NCBI GenBank assembly: GCA_002504525.1
Contig: DATD01000029.1
Location: forward strand, 37,052-57,456
Origin: Methanomassiliicoccus sp. UBA345
Lineage (GTDB): Archaea; Thermoplasmatota; Thermoplasmata; Methanomassiliicoccales; Methanomassiliicoccaceae
Length of the DNA: 20,405 nucleotides
Reading direction: 5' to 3'
In this document: positions 13,660 through 20,405 of the stretch, piece after piece
Position numbering within the stretch: the stretch's first letter is position 1
Layout: every line of letters begins with the position of its first letter
The notes under the pieces: model-generated
What the model was told of the DNA's origin: nothing
What the model saw: the letters and a program-made list of their open reading frames with translations, nothing else
Databases searched by the model: none
Program-made: the position numbers and the translations under genes

Positions 13660-14925
13660 ATGAACCGATTGGAGGACCTGCTCAGCACCGTGGAAGGCTA
13701 CCGGGACGCGATGATCGACGAGATGACAGCCATGCTCCGCATCCCTGCCATGGGGCCGGAGAACGGCGGAGAGGGCGAGTTCGACCGGGCCCGGTTCATC
13801 GAGGGGCTGGTCCGCCGATGCGGGTTCCAGGACGTCGAGACGTACGATTCGCTGGACGAGAGGGTCAAGCTGAAGGTGCGGCCCAGCGTCATCGCCAAGC
13901 GCCGCGGGGCGTCGGAGCGCACCATCTGGTTCGTGTCGCACATGGACACGGTGTCGCCCGGTGACGCCAAAGCGTGGAAGTACCCTCCATTCGACGGCAC
14001 GGTGGCGGACGGCAAGCTGTACGGGCGCGGTTCGGAGGACAACGGCCAGGCGGTCATCTCGACCCTGTTCGCACTCCGCGCCATGCTCGCTGTCGAGGAG
14101 GAGCCGAAGTACACGATCGGCGCCGCGGTGGTGGCGGACGAGGAGGCCGGCTCCGACCATGGGATCAAGTTCCTCATCGAGAAGGGGCTGTTCGGCAAGG
14201 ACGACATCTTCTATGTTCCGGACTCCGGCGCTCCGGACGGCTCCGTCATCGAGGTCGCGGAGAAGTCGATCATCTGGCTGAAGTTCGTGGTCCGCGGCAA
14301 GCAGGTGCATGCGTCGACCCCGGAAAAGGGGCTCAACGCCCTCCGCGTCGGCTCCGAGCTCCTGGTGGCGGTGAGCAAGCACCTTTACGGGAAGTTCTCC
14401 GAGATCGACCCGTTGTTCGTTCCGCAGAACTCCACCTTCGAGCCGACGAAGCGGCTGGCCAACGTCGACAACGTAAATACCGTTCCGGGCGAGGACGTGT
14501 TCTACATGGACATACGACTGCTGCCCCGCTACGACGTGCAGGAATGCGTCGACGCCGCCAGGAAGGTCGCGGCGATGTTCGAGGAGCGGACCGGCGCCGT
14601 CATCGAGGTGACGGCGGAGCGCATCGATCCGGCCGGGGACGCATCGTCCACCGAGGGCGAGGGCGCCGTCGCGCTTCGAAAGGCGGTCCGCCGCATCCGC
14701 CGCATCGAGCCGACCATCGTAGGCATCGGCGGCCAGACCTGCGCCAACTGGTTCCGGCAGGCGGGCATGGACGCCTACGTGTGGGAGACCTGCGACGAGC
14801 TTGCGCACCAGGTGGACGAGTACGCCAGGATCGACAACCTGGTGGACGACGCCAAGGTGTACGCGGCCCTGCTGGCCGACCTGTGCTATCCAAAGCGGTT
14901 CAAGGGGCCGTGCCCCGACTACTGA
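13660..14925 (+). CDS. M20-family metallopeptidase/amidohydrolase
   Basis: This is a di-zinc hydrolase of the M20 (ArgE/DapE/carboxypeptidase G2) group. The 421-residue product has the expected metal ligands: H94-M-D96 (catalytic Asp two after His), D127 in G-S-E-D-N-G-Q, E161-E162 (general base and ligand) in A-D-E-E-A-G-S, D188 in V-P-D-S-G, and H383 in L-A-H-Q-V-D-E. H217 in Q-V-H-A-S-T belongs to the dimerisation domain inserted at about 205-320. The G-R-G-S-E-D-N-G-Q form suggests a peptidase or dipeptidase-like member; the substrate cannot be named. I chose ATG 13660. An ATG at 13627 would add 11 residues, but it lies on the likely TATA box (CTTTAATG, 13622-13629). The gene overlaps the convergent reductase gene by 7 bp. 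Confidence 0.9.
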   Translation: MNRLEDLLSTVEGYRDAMIDEMTAMLRIPAMGPENGGEGEFDRARFIEGLVRRCGFQDVETYDSLDERVKLKVRPSVIAKRRGASERTIWFVSHMDTVSPGDAKAWKYPPFDGTVADGKLYGRGSEDNGQAVISTLFALRAMLAVEEEPKYTIGAAVVADEEAGSDHGIKFLIEKGLFGKDDIFYVPDSGAPDGSVIEVAEKSIIWLKFVVRGKQVHASTPEKGLNALRVGSELLVAVSKHLYGKFSEIDPLFVPQNSTFEPTKRLANVDNVNTVPGEDVFYMDIRLLPRYDVQECVDAARKVAAMFEERTGAVIEVTAERIDPAGDASSTEGEGAVALRKAVRRIRRIEPTIVGIGGQTCANWFRQAGMDAYVWETCDELAHQVDEYARIDNLVDDAKVYAALLADLCYPKRFKGPCPDY

Positions 14926-15566
14926 TCCCTCTTCAGCCGGTAGCGGAGCCACACCGAACCGCCGTCCAGCCTTTCGACCGACATCAGCTCGGCGTCCATC
15001 GCCGCGCCGCCGCCGAGGTCGTCGGCGATGAAGAACGATGACGGCGAGCGGCCCCCGATTAGCTGCGGCTGCATCACCATGCTTACCTCGCTCACCAGCC
15101 CGGCGCGCAACAGGACGCCGTTCAACGTGCCGCCGCTGTCCACCCTGACCGTGCCGACGCCGTAGCGGACGTTCAGCTCCTCCAGGGCGGCGCGCAGGTC
15201 CACATGCTCATCGCCGGCCACGATGACGTCGGCCCCGCTGCCGCGGACCAGCTCGAGATGCTCCTTTGGCGTCCTCGTCGTGCTCAGCGCGACGCCTTTC
15301 CTCCAGAACGGCGACGGCGCAACCTTCTTCCACCCGTTGAAGCGTCCGCGGCCGTCGACCACCGCCAGCAGCGGTGCGGACGGGTCCGAGGAGCCGTCGT
15401 GCTCCCACTCTTCCAGGCCGGCCTGGAGCATGGTCTGCGAACTGCTCAGCGTGCAGTCCTCCTTCCACGTGGGGATGAGCGAATAATACTGCTCCATATC
15501 GACGTCCAAGCGGTCCATCCGGCAGTCCACGCTGACCGCGGTGTGAATGACGACGTACGGTATCAT
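14919..15566 (-). CDS. arfC: 2,5-diamino-6-ribosylaminopyrimidinone 5'-phosphate reductase (ArfC/RibD-C type)
   Basis: This is a RibD C-terminal/DHFR-fold reductase. In archaea the family reduces the ribosyl side chain of 2,5-diamino-6-(ribosylamino)pyrimidinone phosphate to ribityl with NAD(P)H, early in riboflavin synthesis; the same route supplies the precursor of the F420 deazaflavin. The 215-residue product begins M-I-P-Y-V-V-I-H-T-A-V-S-V-D, a typical first strand and helix. It has I-V-A-G-D near residue 115 and the cofactor-binding V-D-S-G-G-T-L-N-G-V-L-L at 132-143. The first-strand region usually reads S-(V/L)-D-G, whereas here it is S-V-D-C-R-M-D. I chose ATG 15564-15566; the open upstream extension to 15641 would overlap ftsY and looks unrelated. 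TTTCTTATTC about 30 bp upstream may be a weak TATA box. Read-through from ftsY, 44 bp away, is also possible. Confidence 0.85.
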   Translation of the reverse strand: MIPYVVIHTAVSVDCRMDRLDVDMEQYYSLIPTWKEDCTLSSSQTMLQAGLEEWEHDGSSDPSAPLLAVVDGRGRFNGWKKVAPSPFWRKGVALSTTRTPKEHLELVRGSGADVIVAGDEHVDLRAALEELNVRYGVGTVRVDSGGTLNGVLLRAGLVSEVSMVMQPQLIGGRSPSSFFIADDLGGGAAMDAELMSVERLDGGSVWLRYRLKRDQ

Positions 15567-15610
15567 GATGAACGGCAATCGGCTGGGACAGAATAAGAAA
15601 CTATGCCGGG

Positions 15611-16723
15611 TCAGTCGGAGAACAGCCGGTCCAGCATCCACTTGCTGTCGAAGCGGATGATGTCCTCATACCCCTGCCCGGTGCTGACGAACGCGATCGG
15701 CTTTCCGATGGCGTGCGCGATGGACAGCGCGGCCCCGCCCTTGGCATCGGCGTCGATCTTGGTCAGAATGATGGCGTCGATGCCTACCGCCTTGTCGAAC
15801 GCGACAGCCTGCTCCACGGCGTCGTTTCCGGCCAGCGAGTCTCCGACGAAGATGATGAGGTTCGGCGACACCACGCGCTTGATCTTCTTCATCTCGTCCA
15901 TCAGGTTGGTGTTGGTCTGCATGCGGCCGGCGGTGTCTACCAGCACCACGTCGCGGTGCTTGGCCTTGGCATGCTCCACCGCATCGTAAGCTACGGCCGC
16001 AGGGTCCCCGCCAGACTGGTGCTTGATGATCTTCGTTTCCAGCCGATCGGCATGGACCGAGAGCTGTTCGATGGCGCCCGCTCTGAAAGTGTCAGAGGCG
16101 GACAGCACGGTCGTAAGGCCCTCCTTGTGCAGCCGGTTGGCGATCTTGGCAATGGCCGTGGTCTTGCCTGTGCCGTTAATTCCGACGAACATGACGATGG
16201 CCGGCTTGTCGTGCTTGCGGATGAAGCTGTCGAAGTCGAACTCGCTCTTCTGCAGCACTCCGGATATGGCGTTCCTGAGCGCCTGCTCGATCGCGTCCCC
16301 CAGGTCGTAGCCGCGTTCGATCCTGCGGCCCACCAGGTCGTTCCTGACCCCGTTCTTGATCTCCTCGATGACCGGTAGAGCGACGTCCGCTTCCAGCAGC
16401 CCCATCTCCAGCTCCCACAGGAGGTCGTCGAGCTTGTCCTCGCTTATCTTCTTCCCGGTATCGCCGATGCCGCCGGCCGCCGCCTCAGGCGAGGCCTTCG
16501 GCTCCTTCCTGAAGAAAAGCCTCTTCTTCTCAGCCGGCGCGGCCGGTGCCGGCGTCGGTTCCGCCTCAGGCTGCGCGGCCCTCTGGGGCTCAGGCGCTCT
16601 CTGTTCCTCGGGAACCTCTGCCAGCGTCTCTATCGCAGCCTCGGCCGGCTCCTCGACCGGCTCGGCCACTTCGGTGCCCTTCCCCCGCAGGGAGGCGAGC
16701 TTCTTGCGGAGAGAATCGAACAA
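15611..16723 (-). CDS. ftsY: Signal recognition particle receptor FtsY
   Basis: FtsY is the SRP receptor GTPase that docks ribosome-SRP complexes at the membrane. The 370-residue product begins M-F-D-S-L-R-K-K-L, a likely amphipathic membrane-targeting helix, then a linker rich in E, A and P (about 17-65), an N domain (about 85-160) and the SRP-type G domain. The P-loop is G181-I-N-G-T-G-K-T-T, the insertion box motif D211-T-F-R-A-G-A, G3 D263-T-A-G-R, and G4 T321-K-I-D. The K-I-D-A-D-A-K-G-G form is specific to FtsY as opposed to Ffh (SRP54). The start is a TTG at 16721-16723, supported by GAGGT 6 bases upstream that overlaps the end of pfdA. It is the third gene of the rpl18a-pfdA-ftsY cluster, 9 bp after pfdA. 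Confidence 0.97.
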   Translation of the reverse strand: MFDSLRKKLASLRGKGTEVAEPVEEPAEAAIETLAEVPEEQRAPEPQRAAQPEAEPTPAPAAPAEKKRLFFRKEPKASPEAAAGGIGDTGKKISEDKLDDLLWELEMGLLEADVALPVIEEIKNGVRNDLVGRRIERGYDLGDAIEQALRNAISGVLQKSEFDFDSFIRKHDKPAIVMFVGINGTGKTTAIAKIANRLHKEGLTTVLSASDTFRAGAIEQLSVHADRLETKIIKHQSGGDPAAVAYDAVEHAKAKHRDVVLVDTAGRMQTNTNLMDEMKKIKRVVSPNLIIFVGDSLAGNDAVEQAVAFDKAVGIDAIILTKIDADAKGGAALSIAHAIGKPIAFVSTGQGYEDIIRFDSKWMLDRLFSD

Positions 16724-16732
16724 GGGCGGACC

Positions 16733-17152
16733 TCACTGTCCCTGCAGCGCCTGCATCTCTGCCTGGACGGTCTGGGAGAGCTGCTCGGCCTGTGCTTCCA
16801 GGGCCTCGCGCCGCTCGGCCAGCTTGCGCATGCTGTCGGTGAGCTCGTTGGAGCGCTCCTCCATCGTCCTCACCGCATCGTCCATGCTCTTCTCCACTGA
16901 GATGCCGGTGCCGATGCCGACGATGGCCTTGCTGCTGTCCGACGCCTTGGCGAAGACGAAGGAGTTGCCGCCGATCGGGACGAGAATGTCGGAACCGGCC
17001 TCAGCGTTCTTGTACTGCAGCAGCGTCTCGCGGGCCCTTGCAAGCTCTTCCTGTGACATCTGAATGAGCTGCATGTTCTCCGCGATGCTCTGCAGCTGAA
17101 CGCGGTAGACCTCCAGGGCGGACATCGCCTGGCGCAGCTCCTGTTCGTTCAT
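16733..17152 (-). CDS. pfdA: Prefoldin alpha subunit
   Basis: This is the alpha subunit of the hexameric cytosolic chaperone prefoldin (GimC), which holds unfolded proteins for the group II chaperonin. The 139-residue product has the alpha-class layout: an N-terminal coiled coil (about 1-50, with Q-L-Q-S-I-A-E-N-M-Q-L-I), a central double hairpin (I-L-V-P-I-G-G-N-S-F-V-F-A, about 56-68, then I-V-G-I-G-T-G-I-S-V-E-K) and a C-terminal coiled coil (about 88-135). The length is normal. The ATG overlaps the TGA of rpl18a (ATGA), which indicates translational coupling. The order ribosomal L18a/LX, prefoldin alpha, ftsY is widely conserved in Euryarchaeota, which supports the call. Confidence 0.95.
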   Translation of the reverse strand: MNEQELRQAMSALEVYRVQLQSIAENMQLIQMSQEELARARETLLQYKNAEAGSDILVPIGGNSFVFAKASDSSKAIVGIGTGISVEKSMDDAVRTMEERSNELTDSMRKLAERREALEAQAEQLSQTVQAEMQALQGQ

Positions 17153-17382
17153 TGGGCCCCTCCAGTGAGGTACTGGACGGCGAGGTTCTCGACCTCATCG
17201 GCCTTCAGGGCCTTGATCTCATCGATCTTGATCTCGGTGCGCTTCAGCTTGTGGCGGCTTCCCAGATCGGACATGATCTTCTCGGCCACGCCGGCCTCGT
17301 CCAACGCGGCCACCTCGATGCTGTACTTCTGCCAGGTGAATTTGCCGGTCTTAAAGGAACCGGTCGCTCTAAAGGCCTTCAT
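17149..17382 (-). CDS. rpl18a: 50S ribosomal protein L18a (LX/L20A)
   Basis: This is a small large-subunit ribosomal protein of the L18Ae/LX family. The 77-residue product starts M-K-A-F-R-A-T-G-S-F-K and contains W-Q-K-Y-S-I-E-V, the S-D-L-G-S-R-H-K-L-K-R signature and I-K-I-D-E-I-K, all as expected for archaeal LX. I chose ATG 17380-17382. The frame stays open to 17469, with another ATG at 17407-17409, but the added residues (M-S-F-E-G-R-V-I-H) are not part of the family start and lie on or next to the expected transcript start. An AT element at 17416-17422 is about 37 bp upstream, which gives a leader of roughly 10 nt. It is the first gene of the cluster with pfdA and ftsY. Confidence 0.92.
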   Translation of the reverse strand: MKAFRATGSFKTGKFTWQKYSIEVAALDEAGVAEKIMSDLGSRHKLKRTEIKIDEIKALKADEVENLAVQYLTGGAQ

Positions 17383-17415
17383 ATGGATAACCCGCCCCTC
17401 GAAGCTCATCGTATC

Positions 17416-17422
17416 ATTAAAT
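17416..17422. promoter_or_regulatory. Shared TATA-like element of a divergent promoter
   Basis: The 70-bp gap 17383-17452 separates two divergent genes and has one clear AT-rich core, ATTAAAT (ATTTAAT on the other strand). It lies about 37 bp from the rpl18a start and about 34 bp from the radical SAM gene start, so the same near-palindromic box could serve both directions. A second weak element, TTAACCC at 17441-17447, lies too close to the plus-strand ATG to be its TATA box. Confidence 0.55.
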
Positions 17423-17452
17423 CTTTTGGTCTCCTTCGCCTTAACCCTTCCT

Positions 17453-18292
17453 ATGCCCAAGACCTTCACCGTGTACCGCCCCGGGAGCGACTTTCCCTCG
17501 TTCTCGGTAACGGCAGGAAGATGCGCCCTGCAGTGCGAGCACTGCGGAGGCCGCTACCTGAAGGGGATGGCCCCGGCCGACAGTCCGGAGCGGCTGCTGA
17601 GCGAGGCGAGGGCTGCCAGATCGAGAGGCGCGACCGGCGTCCTGGTCAGTGGCGGCTGCGACGCGGACGGCACTGTGCCGCTGTCGCCGTTCCTCGGCGC
17701 CATCTCCCAACTGCGCAGAGAGGGCATGCTGGTCAACGTGCACACCGGACTGCTGGACGGGAAGGGGGCGAAGGGGCTCGCGGCGACGAGAGCGGACGCG
17801 TTCTCCGTGGACCTCCTGCAGGACGCCGAAACGATCACGAGGCAGCTGCACCTGGACGCCGCGCCGGCCGACTACGAGAGAACGATACGGCTGCTGGCGG
17901 CGGAGGGCGCGGCGGTCGTTCCCCATGTCTGCGTCGGTCTGCAGTCGACCGATGGAGAGGACCGCTGCCTCGAGCTGCTCGGCCGCGTCGACATCGCCGC
18001 CATCGTCGTTCTGGCGCTGATGCCGCCGCCCGGCGCCGCGACGATCGCCGGCCTCGACGACAGTCTGGTTCGCTTCGTCAGGCGAGCGTCGTCGCTGCCG
18101 GTCCCGGTGCTGGTCGGATGCATGAGGCCGCGCGGGCGGTGGGAGACAGAGGTGCGGTGCATACAGGCCGGCGCGGGCGGCATGGCGTGCCCGTCGCCTC
18201 GCACCGTGGAGTGGCTGAATGAGAACGGATACGAGGTCATCGAGGAGAGATCGTGCTGCGCCCTTCACCGGAAGATGGCGCCGCGGACATAG
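17453..18292 (+). CDS. Uncharacterised radical SAM protein (biotin-synthase-like)
   Basis: The 279-residue product carries C24-A-L-Q-C28-E-H-C31, the CxxxCxxC motif that binds the 4Fe-4S cluster of radical SAM enzymes. It is preceded by F-P-S-F-S-V-T-A-G-R and followed by L-V-S-G-G-C-D (65-71), which fits the SAM-binding GG strand. Alternating strands and helices continue as a TIM-barrel (V-N-V-H-T-G, F-S-V-D-L, V-V-P-H-V-C-V-G-L, I-V-V-L-A-L-M-P). The sequence recalls the archaeal family described as uncharacterised homologs of biotin synthase; lipoyl synthase-like LipS proteins are relatives I cannot exclude. The C-terminus has extra cysteines (C246, C268-C269) that might bind a second cluster. 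I chose ATG 17453; the upstream open frame is antisense to rpl18a. Its 3' end overlaps the convergent gene by 28 bp. Substrate unknown. Confidence 0.75.
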   Translation: MPKTFTVYRPGSDFPSFSVTAGRCALQCEHCGGRYLKGMAPADSPERLLSEARAARSRGATGVLVSGGCDADGTVPLSPFLGAISQLRREGMLVNVHTGLLDGKGAKGLAATRADAFSVDLLQDAETITRQLHLDAAPADYERTIRLLAAEGAAVVPHVCVGLQSTDGEDRCLELLGRVDIAAIVVLALMPPPGAATIAGLDDSLVRFVRRASSLPVPVLVGCMRPRGRWETEVRCIQAGAGGMACPSPRTVEWLNENGYEVIEERSCCALHRKMAPRT

Positions 18293-19062
18293 CGCTGCCT
18301 CAGCGGTATCGTGTACACCAGCCAGGAGGCGTGTGCGCCGATGAACAGCGTGGCGAACAGCGACAAGAAGCCGACGAAGAAGGCCGACAGGCTGCTGTGG
18401 ATAGAGTAAGTGATCTCGCCGTCGGTCAGGATGTAGTAGGCGCCGAACGGCGCTGGACTGAACTCCAGCACCACGCGGGACGAGGCATCGGAAGCATGCA
18501 CCTCTGCCACCTGCTTCAGCCGTGTCCAGTCGCCGCTGTGGGTGAGGTAGTTGGCCTCCGAGACGATGATGACCTCGGCCGGCTGGTCACTGTCGACGGT
18601 GATGCGGTCCACCGTAGTAAGGCCGAGCGCGTCGCGGCTGTAGAATGATACTCGGCCAGAGGTGCTGCCGTCGACAGAGGTGACGTCGGTCACGGTGTCC
18701 AGCATGTACGGCGTCACTACGAGGAAGAGGGCGATCGCCGAGATGGCCATGACGACGATGCTGTGGCGCGCGGTGGTCTTGAGCATGTAGTACTTGGCGC
18801 TGTCCGTCTTGGCGTATTTCACTTCGAGAAGTCGGAAGACGAGCAGCTCCACGACGATGATGAAGAGCATCATCAGCAGGAAGTACAGGAACACGCTGAC
18901 GTCGAAGTAGAACGGCTTGAGCTGGAAGTTGCCCCCCGCCACCACCAGGATGATGACCGCCACCATCGAGATGATGGCCTGGGCGATGATCAGGTACTTC
19001 TTGGTGGCGCGCACCTGGGCGAGCCTGATCCCGCCCTCCAGCTCCTCCCCGTCAATGGCCAT
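18265..19062 (-). CDS. Four-helix membrane protein with an external domain, function unknown
   Basis: I do not recognise this 265-residue protein. It has hydrophobic segments at about 23-44, 52-76, 101-119 and 227-252. Between the third and fourth lies a domain of about 105 residues rich in V, S, T and D, with beta-strand character (S-G-R-V-S-F-Y-S, V-D-R-I-T-V-D-S, A-E-V-I-I-V-S-E, S-S-R-V-V-L-E-F). With a cytoplasmic N-terminus this domain would lie outside. The short loop between helices 2 and 3 is charged and the C-terminus is basic (R-Q-R-Y-V-R-G-A-I-F-R). The ATG is preceded by GGAGAAGG 3 bases away and by a TATA box at 19091-19098. The stop side overlaps the radical SAM gene by 28 bp. 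Confidence 0.8.
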   Translation of the reverse strand: MAIDGEELEGGIRLAQVRATKKYLIIAQAIISMVAVIILVVAGGNFQLKPFYFDVSVFLYFLLMMLFIIVVELLVFRLLEVKYAKTDSAKYYMLKTTARHSIVVMAISAIALFLVVTPYMLDTVTDVTSVDGSTSGRVSFYSRDALGLTTVDRITVDSDQPAEVIIVSEANYLTHSGDWTRLKQVAEVHASDASSRVVLEFSPAPFGAYYILTDGEITYSIHSSLSAFFVGFLSLFATLFIGAHASWLVYTIPLRQRYVRGAIFR

Positions 19063-19090
19063 GACCTTCTCCGGTCAATTCGCTCGTCCG

Positions 19091-19098
19091 AATAAATA
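19091..19098 (-). promoter_or_regulatory. TATA box of the four-helix membrane protein gene
   Basis: The minus strand reads GGTATTTATTCGG, centred about 33 bp before the ATG at 19060-19062. It separates this gene from priS (stop at 19128), so the two are probably transcribed independently, although on the same strand. Confidence 0.55.
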
Positions 19099-19127
19099 CC
19101 TTTGTTCCTGAGTTGAGGGGAGCGCGA

Positions 19128-20342
19128 TCACTCCGGCGGGAGCTCCAGCGTGGCCGCCCTGCGTGCGACCAGGAATATGGCTAGGTACAGCGGCACCTCG
19201 CAACGCCCTTCGAGATCGAACCTCTGCCCTCTCAGCGTCCCCTCCTGGTGGCCCTTGACGAACACCTCCGTCACGGTGTCCGGATAGATGTCCGGGACCG
19301 CGTCGCGCAGCGGCTCGAACCGATCGAGCTCGTCCCGGCTCATCGGCACGACCCGAAGGCCGGTCTTGCCATGGAGCGACAGCGGAAGGCGTATGAGGCG
19401 CTTGATGTCGCTCGTCACCGGTTCGTCGATGTCCGACGTGAACCGCGGCCGGACCTCGTTGTCCATGAGCATCAGGAACAGATCGAGGTGCCGGCGGTCG
19501 GAGAAGTAGCCGAGCACGTTGTTATCGAGGGTCAGCCGCGCGCCCTCGGTCCCGTGGCCGCGGTCGTAGAGGTCGCGGAGCATGCCGTCGATCACGCCGT
19601 CCGGAACGGCGGCGAGCGACGGGTACCTCGTCCTGAGGTCCGGGATGTCACGGCCTCGGAGGTCTTCCATCAACCACTCGACGCCGGTCCGCATCCTCTT
19701 CCTCCAGCCGCCCGCCGAGGGCGGTGGGACGGAACGTACTCGGCTCTCCTGCGTCCTGCCCTGGAACGATTTGGCCGCCGATACCCGCTCAGGGAACACC
19801 CAGTCCATGTTAAGGTCCGTTCCCGACACGTAATCGACGATCTCCCTCCGCTCGTGGCTTTTCAGCTGGGAGATGCGGGCGTCGGACACATGGATGTGAT
19901 AGCCGCGACCGCCGGAGAACACGATCTTGAGGTTGGAGGCGTCCAGGCCCAGGTCGCCCAGGAGGAAGTCATCTATGAGGCGGAGCAGCTCCACCTTGAT
20001 GCGGGCCAGCATGTCCTCGTACGTCAGCCCCTCCGCTCCCTTCACGTGATCGGCGTCCAGGTCGAAGATGAGGTCCGCGCCCTCCCATTGCTTCTCGTCC
20101 ATGGTGGAGGCGTTCGGAAATCGGTAGTAGGCCGTGGAATGGTAGACGTGCGACGGCACCTGGGAGATGAGGAACGATTGCATCTCGCCCGGAGAGATGA
20201 ACCCGATGTGCCGCTGCACGAAGTTGCGGTCGAAGAACATGAACCCGAACTCCCTCCGCTCCAGGCGGGACGGGGGCCGGGGGGGCTGGACCTTGTAGTA
20301 GTGGTGGAACCACGCCATCAACAGTTCCTGGTCCGGGCCCAT
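19128..20342 (-). CDS. priS: DNA primase small (catalytic) subunit PriS
   Basis: PriS is the catalytic subunit of the archaeal/eukaryotic-type primase, which makes primers with PriL at the fork. The 404-residue product has the catalytic metal-binding motif F-D-L-D-A-D with aspartates at 94, 96 and 98, and the downstream S-G-G-R-G-Y-H-I-H-V (143-152), whose S-G-x-R-G-x-H core is diagnostic. The N-terminus (Y-Y-K-V, R-R-E-F-G-F-M-F-F) and L-P-L-S-L-H-G-K-T-G-L (I-R-L-P-x-S-L-H-G-K-T in the family) are also typical. I chose the ATG at 20340-20342; a TTG two codons earlier is the alternative. No strong ribosome binding site is seen. A possible upstream gene ends 21 bp before it. Confidence 0.96.
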   Translation of the reverse strand: MGPDQELLMAWFHHYYKVQPPRPPSRLERREFGFMFFDRNFVQRHIGFISPGEMQSFLISQVPSHVYHSTAYYRFPNASTMDEKQWEGADLIFDLDADHVKGAEGLTYEDMLARIKVELLRLIDDFLLGDLGLDASNLKIVFSGGRGYHIHVSDARISQLKSHERREIVDYVSGTDLNMDWVFPERVSAAKSFQGRTQESRVRSVPPPSAGGWRKRMRTGVEWLMEDLRGRDIPDLRTRYPSLAAVPDGVIDGMLRDLYDRGHGTEGARLTLDNNVLGYFSDRRHLDLFLMLMDNEVRPRFTSDIDEPVTSDIKRLIRLPLSLHGKTGLRVVPMSRDELDRFEPLRDAVPDIYPDTVTEVFVKGHQEGTLRGQRFDLEGRCEVPLYLAIFLVARRAATLELPPE

Positions 20343-20363
20343 GGGCAAAGCATCGGACTGCCT

Positions 20364-20405
20364 CTATTTCGACTTAACGCCCTCGGCTTTGTAGAATTCA
20401 TCATG
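20364..20405 (-). CDS. Possible C-terminal tail of an upstream gene (partial)
   Basis: On the minus strand one frame enters from the right edge and reads H-D-E-F-Y-K-A-E-G-V-K-S-K before TAG at 20364-20366. The charged, lysine-ended tail looks like a protein C-terminus and its stop is 21 bp from the priS start, as in an operon. Thirteen codons are too few to name a product, and the open frame could be chance. Confidence 0.3.
   Translation of the reverse strand, partial: HDEFYKAEGVKSK

Noticed and set aside
13624..14952. Minus-strand open frame (442 codons) opposite the M20 peptidase, and an overlapping plus-strand frame 13974-15041
   Set aside because: Both are shadows of the M20 gene. The minus frame is antisense, and the plus one is a shifted frame full of G-R-R repeats.
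17152..18222. Plus-strand frame (356 codons) overlapping rpl18a and the radical SAM gene
   Set aside because: It is a shifted frame with R/G/A-rich low-complexity residues. The radical SAM frame has the cysteine motif and a barrel pattern.
1..20405. tRNA or rRNA genes, CRISPR arrays, insertion sequences, prophage or defence genes
   Set aside because: I looked for cloverleaf, direct-repeat and transposase patterns and saw none. Gaps are short and mostly explained by promoters or the origin.

Overview
The window is archaeal. It carries an A-type ATP synthase operon, Orc1/Cdc6, the small primase subunit PriS, the tRNA-Ile agmatidine synthetase TiaS, an archaeal signal peptidase, and the cluster ribosomal protein L18a/LX - prefoldin alpha - FtsY. 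Base composition is GC-rich, promoters are TATA-type, and several starts are GTG or TTG. Together with the proteins this suggests a Euryarchaeote of the Thermoplasmata, most plausibly near Methanomassiliicoccales. That placement is inferred from recognition of the proteins, not from a search.

Layout. Positions 1-5560 hold an ATP synthase operon on the minus strand in the order H-I-K-E-C-F-A. Subunit A runs off the left edge, and a TATA element precedes H. Positions 5652-7118 hold a dCMP deaminase (minus) and a divergent signal peptidase (plus). Positions 7119-8411 hold orc1/cdc6 (minus). Next comes a gene-free, partly AT-rich stretch of about 380 bp and then the GTPase gene hflX (plus, to 10051). 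Three near-identical 19-bp elements lie at 8393-8411, 8538-8556 and 10109-10127. They have the dyad-plus-G-run form of archaeal origin recognition boxes (ORBs), so this is very probably a replication origin. Positions 10155-12312 hold a small two-helix membrane protein (minus), an exported OB-fold-like protein and tiaS (both plus). Positions 12400-14925 hold a biosynthetic-type thiolase, a hairpin/T-tract terminator and an M20 metallopeptidase (plus). Positions 14919-17382 hold rpl18a-pfdA-ftsY and a RibD-C/ArfC-type reductase (minus). A 70-bp divergent promoter follows, then an uncharacterised radical SAM protein (plus), a four-helix membrane protein and priS (minus). The tail of one more minus-strand gene may reach the right edge.

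How the genes work together. The ATP synthase genes form one energy-conserving complex. Orc1/Cdc6, its candidate ORB sites and PriS put initiator, origin and primase within about 12 kb. L18a, prefoldin alpha and FtsY link translation, folding and membrane targeting, and the signal peptidase acts after targeting. The other genes look like independent metabolic or membrane functions.

The most notable signals are: the candidate origin, with ORB elements at both ends of orc1-hflX and one ORB overlapping a possible cdc6 start codon; an ambiguous cdc6 start, including a Shine-Dalgarno motif placed before a CTG codon; a c-ring subunit with part of a sodium-binding signature; and the radical SAM protein, which shares a central AT-rich promoter element with the ribosomal protein operon.
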